Assembly: GCF_030247195.1 (NCBI RefSeq)
Contig: NC_080671.1
Location: 98,195,845 to 98,259,844, forward strand
Length of the DNA stretch: 64,000 nucleotides
From: Topomyia yanbarensis
Taxonomy: Eukaryota > Arthropoda > Insecta > Diptera > Culicidae
Direction: 5' to 3'
Position numbers and translations under genes: made by a program. Under the pieces are notes generated by a model. It worked only from the letters and a program-made list of their open reading frames with translations. It was not told the origin of the DNA and ran no database searches. Below are positions 24,401-36,400 of the stretch, piece after piece. Within the stretch, counting starts at the first letter, position 1. Each line of letters starts with the position of its first letter.

Positions 24401-27400
24401 TCGGTCTCCAGTTTCTATTACTGAACGGGCAAGGTCGCCTGTTTTGTCAGGTAAATATTCACATGTTCAGTACATGTCTGGCCGAAGCCGGTATTGCAAC
24501 CCACTAACACCACATTTCAACATTCTATGGACACCTACATCGGTGCAATTCGGAGGAAAACAACACATTCGATGGCTGTACATTAGAAACCAGGCTAATC
24601 ATCGATGTCAAGGTGCTCTCATCCTCGGGGGATTTTTGCCGTTCAATCTTCGGTTGACATGGAGTCGACGATAAGGACAATTTACCAATCACGCCGATAA
24701 GGCTACTGCGGAACACGGAAAGGGGATAGTAGTCGTTCATCACTTCAGCATAGACCATCCTCCAGGACTAACTAGCATTCGTTGACATTCTGGCTGCGCA
24801 ATCCAGAGGATACGCAAGGTTATACAGTGGCGCAGAATTGGAATTCAATGGATCACTGGAGACTCACAATCTACATTTCAGGCGGTCGTTCATTGGCACG
24901 ACCGTATCCATTCTCTTAAACCACCAACGGTAAATGGACACTACCCTAGTAACAATAGAGGTTTTATGGCACTCTTGAAGCCCTTCTTGAAACTCAGAAT
25001 GTACTTGTAGTATGCTATAAAACTAGAAATGCTACTTGGGTAGGGGTGTTCACGAAACTGCAACGGAAATTCTATTGGATGGAAAGGTTGTAGTACAGGA
25101 TGTCGATAACTACCCGTTTTATATGCTCTTTGGTGGGCCAAGGAGAAATGATTGTTACTCATGGAGGCGGATGTGATTCGGAATAAAGGCAACGTTTCGA
25201 ATCATCTACCCGAAAATTATGCAGGCTTCTTGCGATGGTTTGGATATAGCGAGTATAGAACAAGGCGTCTTCAAACGCGCAAGGTCGGCAATGAACGCTG
25301 GCTTACTGGATTGGTTCTTGGGGAACCAGAAGCAGGACAAAAATCACGATGGATACGGTCCATTGTGTGATACCTTCCAACACCCGGTGATCAAGGAGGT
25401 CACAATCCCACGGAGATTCCACGGCTACTAAAAAGAACTATATAATCAAAAGTTATTCGGTTTCCGTGCCATGCGATATACGGGTATAAGCTATTTGTCA
25501 CTGGTAGGGCCAGTGACTTAAGAACATGCACACTAACTGTATGTTTCACAATCCATCCAAAACTTGGAAGTCGAGACAGGGTTTCGACGACCACTACACA
25601 AGCAAAATCATCAATAGGGTGATGGTAAGATTTTCACCTGAACGACGTTTCCCGATGTAACGACAGGATAGGTGTTTGGCTTTCCGACGGTGGGTGAGAT
25701 TCCATTCATATTACACAATGGATTACGGGAACAAGCACGGTTTCGGTCATAGCTAGTCTTGCTCAACACGCGTAGAAATGCTATGATTTATAAGATAATG
25801 CCCAAGGAAAGTTCAACGATCACCAAGTATCAATTCGGCTGGAACGTGGCTTCTCAGCAACTTTACTTACTCCGTCGGGTTAGTGAAAAAAGGGTATATG
25901 TCTAGCGAAGCTAGACTTTGTTTACTACACTTAATTCCAACCAAATTACCGGTACGCTACATGAACTTCACCGCTAAATCGACGTAATGGAAACATCTTT
26001 GTATTGGCAACAACTCGGTTTGTATCGTTGAACTGGAGCTACGTTCGCAGAGACAGATTGACGATTATTAAACTGGAGAAGTATCAGCAGAAGTTTTCGG
26101 CTACGAGTAAAACATTACAACTCACATTGAAGGAGGGCGAGGAAGGCATCAACGTATTGCACAAGGGACGCGGATCCTACTCATAAAACCGTAAATATGG
26201 AAGTAAACATTCTGCAAGGACAAGAATGACAGAAAGCGGATTACAACAACGGTAACAGAAGAGAATTACAGCAGATCAGATACCTAAGCTACCAAAAAAT
26301 CTAAGGTGTAACAATGGATGTATGCCATTTTCATTCGAGAGTCTTCAGAAATTCGGTCAATTTCTGGGTGGGTGAGGATGTTTGGGAGTAGGACTACATC
26401 CCCGGACCCGCACTCACACATCGAGTAACCAACCCCCTTGTGTTGGTATCAACGATCTCATTTGGCGGGAAACACGATCGTTTGGTGTCGGTCACTGATA
26501 AAAGTGTATCGATCATTGCTCTCTTTCCGATCGATACCACGCCGATAGTGAGAGTTTTTGTCGGTTTACTACCCCGAGAGGCTAAAGCGACTAGCCAGTC
26601 CGGTCCAGATCATAAAGGAGGACGGTCAAGATGCTAGCATGCGCATCTCAGTTTTAAATTGTCTTTTGCTTGTTTGCATGTAGTTTAGTTACGTTAAAAT
26701 ATAGTTAGTTAAAGTTAAAATATATAGTGTATTCCGTTATGTATTGTGTATATCGCGTGTGTTTGTTTTACTGGAGGCCTTTTACCTCCAAACGTCGATT
26801 CCGATAATACCAGCCAATAAAGCAACAAAATAAGGTCGTCGCAAAACACATGCCATTCTGCCCGTTTGGATCTTTTCAACCCTAATCGATGTCGGGAGCC
26901 TAGATACAACAATTGAGCTATCGAAGAGGGCTAGGCTGGTCCCCGACAGAGGTCCTCTACTTTCAAGGTCTAAAATTGAGGTGCTTTTTGGGAATAAATT
27001 GCGAAAGATCTACTGAATGGATCTTGATTTTTTTATTTTGAAGATATATGTTTCGGCTTTTCAATTTAACTTTAAACGACGATAACAAAAATCTCTGTGA
27101 CCTTGAAACGTTATTGGTGACATTGATGTTTAAATTACATGGGTCCCACTTAAGTAAAGTATCGGCTAACTGGGTAATCAGTAAGGTTGATATTCTCTAT
27201 AATCATAGCTACGTTGGCTATATTTTCCCGCGTTTTTTAATTGTTTTTTATGTTATGTAACGATTTGTAAAAATTCCAATTATTACGTCATTTTTGCCTT
27301 TCTCAATAGAAAGGTATTGCAATTGCTCTGAAAACCGACTGTTTAATGGAGGGCCGAGTGACATATCATTCGATTCAGTTCGTCGAGTTCGGCAAATGTC

Positions 27401-30400
27401 TGTGCGTGTGTATGTATGTGTGTATGTATGTATGTGTGTATGTATGTATGTGTGTATGTGCGTCTGTGTGTGTATGGGACCAAAAATGTCACTCATTTTT
27501 CTCAGAGATGGCTGAACCGATTTTGACAAACTTAGTCTCAAATGAAAGGTGCAACGTTCCCATAGGCTGCTGTTGAATTTCTGATGGATCCGACTTCCGG
27601 TTCCGGAATTACAGGGTGGTGAGCACGATCACGCAGAAAATGTCGATTTTAATCAATTCTGCAATGCAATGCAATGAATGTATAAAGGTGAAATTTTTTC
27701 CAAAATATGACCACAACTGCTTCGATTTGTAGTATTAGGTCACCAACATCAAAGTCTATTTGGCCACATTGGCCACCATCATCGGTTCCGGAAGTATCTA
27801 AATTCAGAATAACAGTCACATCGGTTTCTCGGAGATGGCTAGACCGGTTCGACTAAACTTGGCCTCAAATGACAGGTATTGCGTCCCCGTAAATGAATAT
27901 TTAATTTCATCCCGATCCGACTTCCAGTTCCGGAGTTACAGGTTGTGGCGTGGGATCACATAGCGAAATGTGATTCAAACCGATACTCCGATGAACAACT
28001 AAAATAAAAATAGAAATTGGACCAATAGCTCTATGAGACTCGACAGCTAAAAACACTACTTTCGGGAAAACGCGCTTTTTTCGTCTTCAAAAGTGAAATT
28101 CGAAAGCCAAAACACGTATCTTTGTAATAAAAAACATAATTAAAATTAATTTACTTCCTAACAGTTTATTCCCAAAAAAATGTTTCATTTCTTCTAAAAA
28201 CTGGCCGTATGCAACAGTTTTTATTAAATTGAAACTATGCAATCAATGAAGTATTATTAAGTTAGAAAACGTTGTTAATGATCTGGTCGGTGTTAAGTCA
28301 GACCGAACTAAGTCGCAAAATCTTAAAAAGTGAGATAATGACAGCACTGCATAAAGAATTTCTTCAACTACATTCGACTTTTGCCAGAATTGTAATATGC
28401 TACAATTAGCACGAATTATGTCAAAAATAAATTTGGAATTCTAATGTGAAGGATGCTGCGATTGAAACTTTGAACTCGTTTTTCTCGAAATCAACACGAT
28501 GTCACTTAGTCCGGTCTGAATTAACACCGACCATCTATGCAAAGTACTCTGTTGTTGAAAGTATCGAGTTATTAAGGGCTACATAATTAGATTTTTCAAA
28601 AAAATGGCTGAAAATGTGCTAAAGCGTAAATATTAAAAAATACTGTGAATAGCGAACTTATAACAAGTCAGAGGCGACGCGTCGGTACGTTCAACCTGTT
28701 CATTGAACAGGAAGGAACAATCAGATGACCTAAAGCCAATTTTGAGTTAACATTAACAGCAGTAGCACGCAAACTATTTTCAATGAAAGTAAAGGTCTTA
28801 AAACCTCAAAGTTCTACGATTTGATCTGAACGATAAATCAACCTAGCGTCTCCATCAAGTAGAATTCAGAAATTTTCTGCTTTCCTGCGACCGGGTCAAC
28901 CATAAACATGCACGCGTCTCGTACTCTCACCGCATGCATGGATGAAGCAGCTGGATGAGCGACGGCTGAAATAGCAGCGTGAGTGCCATGGGCTCCTTCT
29001 TTTGCACCGGTTCAAGTCAAATATTGAACCAGCGTGCATTGCTGCGATGTACATATGGGCGTTAAAGCGTATGTACACTCAGGTTTCTTTTTACGCGGGG
29101 GATACAGGCCGCGTAAATGAAAACCGCGTAAATGAAAACCGCGTAAATTTCAAAATCTGCGTAAATGAAAACCGCGTAAACTTCAAAATCCGCGTAAATG
29201 AAAACCGCGTAAATTTCAAAATCCGCGTAAATGAAAGCCGCGTAAATTTCAAAATCCGCGTAAAAAAACCGCGTAAAAAAACTTGAGTGTATTTGGTTGG
29301 TTCAACGATAATAATGAACTGTCTACTTTTGCGTCAAAGAAATCGTTTGTTCTTTGCATTTGCGTACTAAAAATATGTCTACTGAAAGTGTAAAACAGAC
29401 AAACTCAAATCAGTGGTTGTTCTAATCAAGAACGCGAGGTTGTTAAATGCCCGTTTCCTACGATAATTAGCGAGGAAAATCAGTTTTCTGGATTTAATGA
29501 ATTGCATGTTGAACATTCAAATTTCTATCAAATTTGAAAGAATTGAGGTATGATTTTAAACCGGTTGACAAATGTTTTAATCTATTTTAAACAGAAGGAC
29601 GAATAATTCTCGGAGTATAGAAAATAAAATTCTAAATTGCAAGTTTATTCAAATCATACGGTATATAAGTTTTCAATAATCCCTTTATACATGGTTGTAT
29701 TGCTTATGTTTCACTCAAGAAATATTTTTCAATTCTAATTAAGTGGTAGCCTTCTCGGATATGTTATATATTCTTTGCTCTTTTATACGGTAAATTAAGC
29801 ATTCTACAAGACGTTTGTAGGATAATTCACTGATGGGTTTTGACAAAAAATTTGTTTTGGTCAGCTCCAGCGAACAGTTTTCTGTCAAGGAATATTTTTC
29901 ATTAGCCCTATTCGTTAGATGTTGGATGAAATCGACGGCGAAAAAATCAGCTTAACAGAAACGTCTCATGGAATCGCATTAAATATCATTGTGACGCTTT
30001 AAGGGTTTTTTGTGGTATATTGAACAGATTGACGGTGGCACCACGCGCCGCCTCTGTAACAAGTATTTAAGTACACTGCCGTTATAAGCATATTTGTCCC
30101 ATGTTCTATGGGATTCCCTATATACATGGGACAATTATGCGTATAACGGCCCTACACATGATCTAAATGTAACGAATTGTTTATTGAGACAATAGAAGAA
30201 AAAAAATTTTCGGCAAAATAATTTTCTGGGCTTTGGTACTTTCTGGGAATCAGTTTTCTGAGAATTAATACTTTCTGGAATATGTGTTTCTGGGGAAAAA
30301 GCTTCGGTATTTTTTCTTCTGGGGAATTGTTTTAGGGGGAATGTTATACAATCGCATATACCTCATATGCTACTATAGGCCCTTTTCCCATTGATATCGC

Positions 30401-33400
30401 TTCTTTAATTCTTGGTCCGTAGACTCCCGAGCCAGTCAGCTCACCCATTTTATCTACGTTGCGTTGAATCTGCGACGTTTCAACGTCTTCCAATGAAGCG
30501 CCTTCCCAGGGCTTAATCGCAGCTGTGGCATTCTGCAGCCACTTAGTTGTATCTTTGTCTACACAGGCGATTTCGAGATACCCTTGTTTGTAGGTGCACT
30601 TCCTAAACTTGGGTCTCGTATTGTTTGAGCTCTGCTCCAGGATGCTATTGATCAGCGCGCATCGAGCAGCATTCAGCTGTTCATGGCTGAGGGTATTCGC
30701 AGGGTACCCAGCCGAGATCATCGAGTGCGACTTGGCCATTTCGTTGAAGGTTGGGCGCTGATCAGTTTTTTGGTGTCGCTTGGATTGTGCTTTCCCCTTT
30801 GGGATTTTTACCAACTCTAACGCTTCAGCGGGTTTGTGGCCGTTTCTCAGCAGCCACCCACGGCGTTTCTTCGCCGCTCCGCTTAAGTGAGCTCTTCCTG
30901 TTCCTCTTGCTTTATTCTCGGAGCCCTACGTCCCGCTGTTTGCTTCGCCAGACTGGTCTGTGTCTTTCCTGGTCACTGTCCGATCCTTGTCTCTATCTGG
31001 AGAGTTGAGAATGGACAAAGTGTAGGACAAATCATCCTACAATGAACCGCTATTCTGCAGCTCTCCAAGTTTGCTTTCCACGCAATCCTTTTCTTCTTGC
31101 ACCTCCACCTCTACCTGCACCTCGCCGTCATCTCCTCCAAACTCATGTTTACAGTGTTCTTAGTGTTTTCCGCTTTGTTCCCACGAATAGCTAGGGAAAG
31201 AAAGTCAACCCTGTCAGAGCCCCACTTGACAGGATAAGGGCAAAAATACTGTGGGATGTGCCCTGGTGCCCCATAGGCTCCGTGCGCGGTTTGGTATTTG
31301 TCAACACTTCGGATCCCAGTCCTAATTTTACGAAGAGTTGGGGTTCGAAGTGTTGATGACCCCCTCCCCCTCCGTTATACATACCACGGGATGGGTCGCG
31401 TCACACCTTGGATTGGGGCATGAATGTAACGGTTTGGGTTTTGAGGCCCGCCCGTTGGCACTCTCTCATTCCGATAAGGTAAATGCAAAATAATAGATTT
31501 TCCCATATTAAATCCCTAACAATCCCATTTCTTTTGTGGTCCTGTTTCACAGGCATTTGAGACCACAACGGAACTCAAAAAATGCAGTGCTGTAAAAAGT
31601 TGAACTATTCCACTGGATAAACAAACAAGTCGCGTCCAACTACATTGGATTCGGGCAATTTGTAAACAGGGGTAGCCACAAAAGATAGCCTGAATAGTGG
31701 TCGCAGTGGCAAAGTTTCCCCTAACAAGGAAAAAAAACTCAACCCATGCTGCTTCAACACATCGATATTCCACATCATTTTTGCTTGAGTAAAAAATCAA
31801 ATCCCTCAATGAAACGGCACCAATCAATTCCTCTATCTCTCTATCATCTCTAGGACTCCATCAATTCAACATTTAAATTACTGGGTTACTTGAATTCTGC
31901 TAAAAAATAAACAGATACAAAACCGTACAAAACAAAACGCAGCGCTGTTTTCAAACACACCTATTGATATATCTGACCTTTCATTCATCTTTTTACACTA
32001 TACTGCCAACCCCAACAGCTGCCCAATTTCTTGTGAAAAAGATTTGATCACCTCCAAATTAAAATGTCGAAACAGCTCAATATCAATGCAGATTATTAGG
32101 ACTATAGGGATTATATACTATACTACATCCTGGTAAGTGAAATTTCAATCAAATCTGGTTTCAGCCAGAAGATCGTCTCAAATAAAATCGGATTTTTTTC
32201 AGCCGACATTCTAGTGGAAATCAATCAGAAAAAAATTCGATGGAGGAGGTGAATCTTGCTATAAATGCTTACCATAAAATAATTAATGTCAGCATGTTTA
32301 ACGAAAAGTTTGGCAGGATAAACTTTTTTGGTGAATTTGTCTCTGTCGTATCGGAAAATTTAATACTAAGTTCTGTTTTACAAAGGATATGTTCGCAAAG
32401 TACCTATTAGAAATGCTAGAATAAGAGAAAAAAACTTTTTTGCTTATATCTTGGGGTCAGATATTCAGGATAAATTGATAAAAATACAAAAGACAAATTC
32501 ATCCAGAGTAATTAGTGTAAAGGCACAAATGAAATCTTATGAAAATCTAGTCTAATAGGCACATTACCCAACATTCCAAAATAAGGCATGGTAGATTACA
32601 GGATCGCTCTGAACAAAACCCTGATGTAGACGAACACGTTCATCGAGATTGTGATAAGAAAAAATAGCCCTCAGTACTTACCGGATTGTGATAGATGTGA
32701 TTCTCGATCACGTACTCCGCCAGACAATGGATGATCGCATCAAAGTCGTAATTCTCCACATTAAGAGTGGACTGCGTCAACCGGAGATACTTGTGCAGCT
32801 CGTACATGTTCCTCAGCCGTCTACCACAAGGGGCCCGATACACGACGTACACCTTTTTGTACTTCGTTTTGCATAGCTGCCGTTCCCATCCGGATAGCAG
32901 CGGTTTCGCCAGCGGGCTGTACGATTTTAGATTGTGCGTTATTTTGAACAGACAGTTTGGATTACACTCATGTGGCTTGTATTTGAGCGGGGGAAGGTGC
33001 TTTTTGGCGGTGTAGTACACTATTTTGCCTTTGGGGCGATCATCTTCGCAGTAAATGGTGGAACTGTTCATAAACACCGCGGAAGGCTGTGAAGTTGGTA
33101 CAGCACGATGGAAGGTGCTTTTTTTGGCCACCGATCGGATTGAGGATGCATCCGTCTGATTTTGTTCGTTTGTTTGTTGATTTTGTTGCTGAAGAGTTTT
33201 GCTCTGAAACTGGTAGCTTTGAAGTGCTTGTTCCTGGGGAGTGGTTTGCTTTTTCGCTTCCGATTGCTGTTTGTTTTCGTCGTTTTCATCTTCGTCGTCA
33301 TCGAGAGTAATATATTCGATTGAGGGTTCGTTTCTTTTTTGAAATTTTGAGAATTTATTGTTACTCATCTTACTCATGCTGAGGGCCTTCTCCTGATACA

Positions 33401-36400
33401 GAGGACCGAGGCGAGTCGACCCACGATAGATCCATTCGAATCGGTTATCTTCCGGGAAGAGCAACTGCACCAAACTGGCATCGATGTCGACCACTTTGGC
33501 ATAGATCCACTTACCCTTCCATTCTGTGATGATTCTTTGACCAACCTTGACCTGTACCATTGGCCTTTGAGATCGGTAATTCAACAGATAGTTTCTGATA
33601 AAGTCTTGCGAGTGAGGGTGGATATCTAGCCACACATCCTTGGACTCTTCACAAACCACTCGCACATCACCGTGACTCACGTACTGAGCGTAACCGTCGT
33701 CGAAAAATATCAAGTACCGATGGCGATTATACTTTCCGAACGATTCTGCGATGATTCCCGGATAGAACGTGTTGGACTTGGTAACGTGTGCTACCTTATA
33801 CGACGGTTGCGTGGTACCTGCATCGAACCGAGCAATAACACGCGTTCCAAGCGGCAGTTTAACGTTAAATGAATGTCGATATGCCAGGTACTTGGCCGGA
33901 ACGACTTTGATCGGAGCAGATCCACCGCCTTGGTTATGCAAAAAATTTATTTTGTACAGCGATTTCTGTGGGAATAAGCGAGAATGTTAAAAGCAGCACA
34001 GAAAGACGCGCAATTCCTACTTACATCCGACACGTTGACCGCCTCGACAACCTGACACTCGGACCAGTTACTCAGCAGTTTATGTTTCACAGCAAAATAG
34101 AACTGACCAACGACAACAGCTGGTCTAACAAATTCTTCGCTCTTATTTATCGGGGTTATGGAGGCCGATACGTTTTGACTGCTGAAGCTCGGTTGTTTCA
34201 ATGGTTGTTGCTGCTGTTGTTGTTGTTGTGGTGCCGGTTGAGCCTTCTGTGGAGAAAATTGACGAGGCGTTTGCTGAGCGGACAAAGTGCTTTGTGGGAA
34301 CATGACATTCTGATTTCTATGTAGCAGATCGACTTCGTGGAAGATGTTACACGGTGGAAGGTCGTGATATTTCGGACGAGACTTGGAGTATAGATTCAAG
34401 TGAATGCGATCCACTTTTCGCTGCAGTTCGTTCAGTTCATTGTTGATTTCGTCGGATAGTTCTGTAAAATACAATAACTGTACTTCATCCACCGGCTAAG
34501 ATAAGCATTTGGTAACTTACTTGTGTTGTAAGCAATTTTTTGTTTCATTATTTGTTCAGTCCAGTCTATTTGCTGGCTCAGGTTGATTTTTTCAAATGTG
34601 CTCGCTAGGATATCCTCTAGTTCAGTTTCCACTAACGATATGAGATCGGACGGGAGGGCTTTTCCTGTAACAAAAAAAATTACTCGACTGTTATGCTTAT
34701 TTTATGTATTTATGGTCCATACCCGATTCCTGCTTAGTATCGTCATCCTCTTCCTCGCTGCTGTCTGAGATTTCCACCAACTCGTTCTTCTGAGGCATAG
34801 TACAAAACAGGAGCGGCTGTTGATCGACTATAGTTCCACACATTTCCTAAAAGCAAACATCACATTATCTGGTATTCAGAAGATACGTTATTTAGCCAAC
34901 TTACAGAATATTTCAGAACAACGTTATCGTAACAAACCACACAGACGCGTTGTCTTTTGCACTTTTTAGACACACCGAAGAAACTTAGCACAAAGCCAGG
35001 AGCGGGTGCCGTCTCCTTCGATTGCTTCTTGCACTCCGGATTAACACAGTCAACACTTGCCACCTTGGGTGCTTTTGGTTTGACCAGTTTAGGGTCAATT
35101 ATCAGCTTGCTAGACGCTACTTTGGAATCAGGTTTTTTGATAATAGCAGCTTTCTTCTGTGGCGCTGGGTCGTCATCTTCAATCATTACCACATCTTCGT
35201 CCGAATCGCCCGAAATGAGCTGAGGAATCTTCTCTTCTGGTTGAGCGGCTTTCTCTTGGAAAATGCCTAACTTTTCGTCCAATACAAAGGTTTTTTCCGC
35301 TTCAATATTTTTGGTGCAGTCAGATATGTCTGTCCCTTTTTTTTCGGCAGATTGGTCAGATTCCTTTTCAGATGATGTAGAAACATCATCGTCCTTCTTT
35401 GTGTCTTTTACTATCTCTGTACCTTCTGAAGATTTAAAATCACTTACCTCGATTACAGAATCAGTAACTGAAGTTTTTTTGGCATTTGATTCGGAATCAG
35501 CAGTTTTCTCAGATGTCTCCGAATCTTTTACTTTCTCTTCATCTGCTTTTGAGCTATCAGCGACATCAGGCTCACAATCAATCATTATAACATCATCGTC
35601 ATCTTCGTCGTGTTTGCTTATTTTCGTCTCACAAGCAATATCGATCGTTTTGGCATCATCGACTGTCTCTATTGGATCCTTGTCATTTGTTTTAGGGGGA
35701 CTTGAACTGGATTTTTCATTTTCTTGTGGTGAACTTGAATCCAATGTTTCCTTTGCAGTTGGTGGACTGGAAATGGATTTATCACATTCCTCACCTTCTT
35801 CCGCTTTCGGGATTGATTCACTTATTTCATTTTCACTGGAATCCCCCGAATGCTTTACGTCTTCAGACGTTTCATTTCTATCCTCAATCTGAGCGATGCT
35901 TTCGTCAGTTTCAGGCTTATTGCATTTTGACATGTCTTCGACTAAAACCGCATCATGATGTGTTTGAGAGGAATCCGGATTTTCAGTTTCATCGATTTTA
36001 TCTAAGGTTCGCTTTTCTTCATTAGGATCGTTGCTTGAAATGTCCTGTTCATCAGTATCCGTTTTGACATCAATTGCTGTTTCCTCTTCATTATCATTAC
36101 AAACATCCTTCGGGAGGTCTACTTCAACTTTTTCTTCACATATTGGTTCTACATGTTCATCGATCTCCTCTGATTTCTTCGCTTCTACTGTCTCGTTGTT
36201 AGCTTCATCAGATTGATCGATTTGCTTTATTTCGTCAGGATTATCTAATTTGGGCTCTGGTTCTATTTTATCGGACGATTGTATCTCATCTTGATCTAAT
36301 GAAATAGCTTTAGACTTTTTCTTTCTTAGCGACAAACTAACGTCGTCATCCGATACATCTTCTTCTGTCTCTTTCGACATAATTTCCTTTGGTTCATCAG

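Larger units (their letters stand above)
6428..32681 (-). other. SETDB1 intron 5, 26.25 kb, transposon-filled
   Basis: The donor (GTAAGT) is at 32681-32676 and the acceptor (CCGCAG) ends at 6428. Both flanking codons are complete (phase 0), joining ...IYHNP to DLSDGREF, the MBD to pre-SET linker. Apart from transposon-derived ORFs no exon is seen within it. The content is listed separately: LTR-like pair, hAT gene, Harbinger-like segment, Transib-like element, Waldo-like element, MITEs and a DUF4780-like ORF. Confidence 0.9.

Noticed and set aside
27248..27576. Frames rich in Y-V-C-M or H-T-H-I repeats
   Set aside because: They are products of the TGTA/TGTG microsatellite read in several frames.
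29085..29280. CRISPR-like array of short repeats
   Set aside because: Units are contiguous and imperfect without unique spacers, inside a TA-flanked MITE in a eukaryotic genome.
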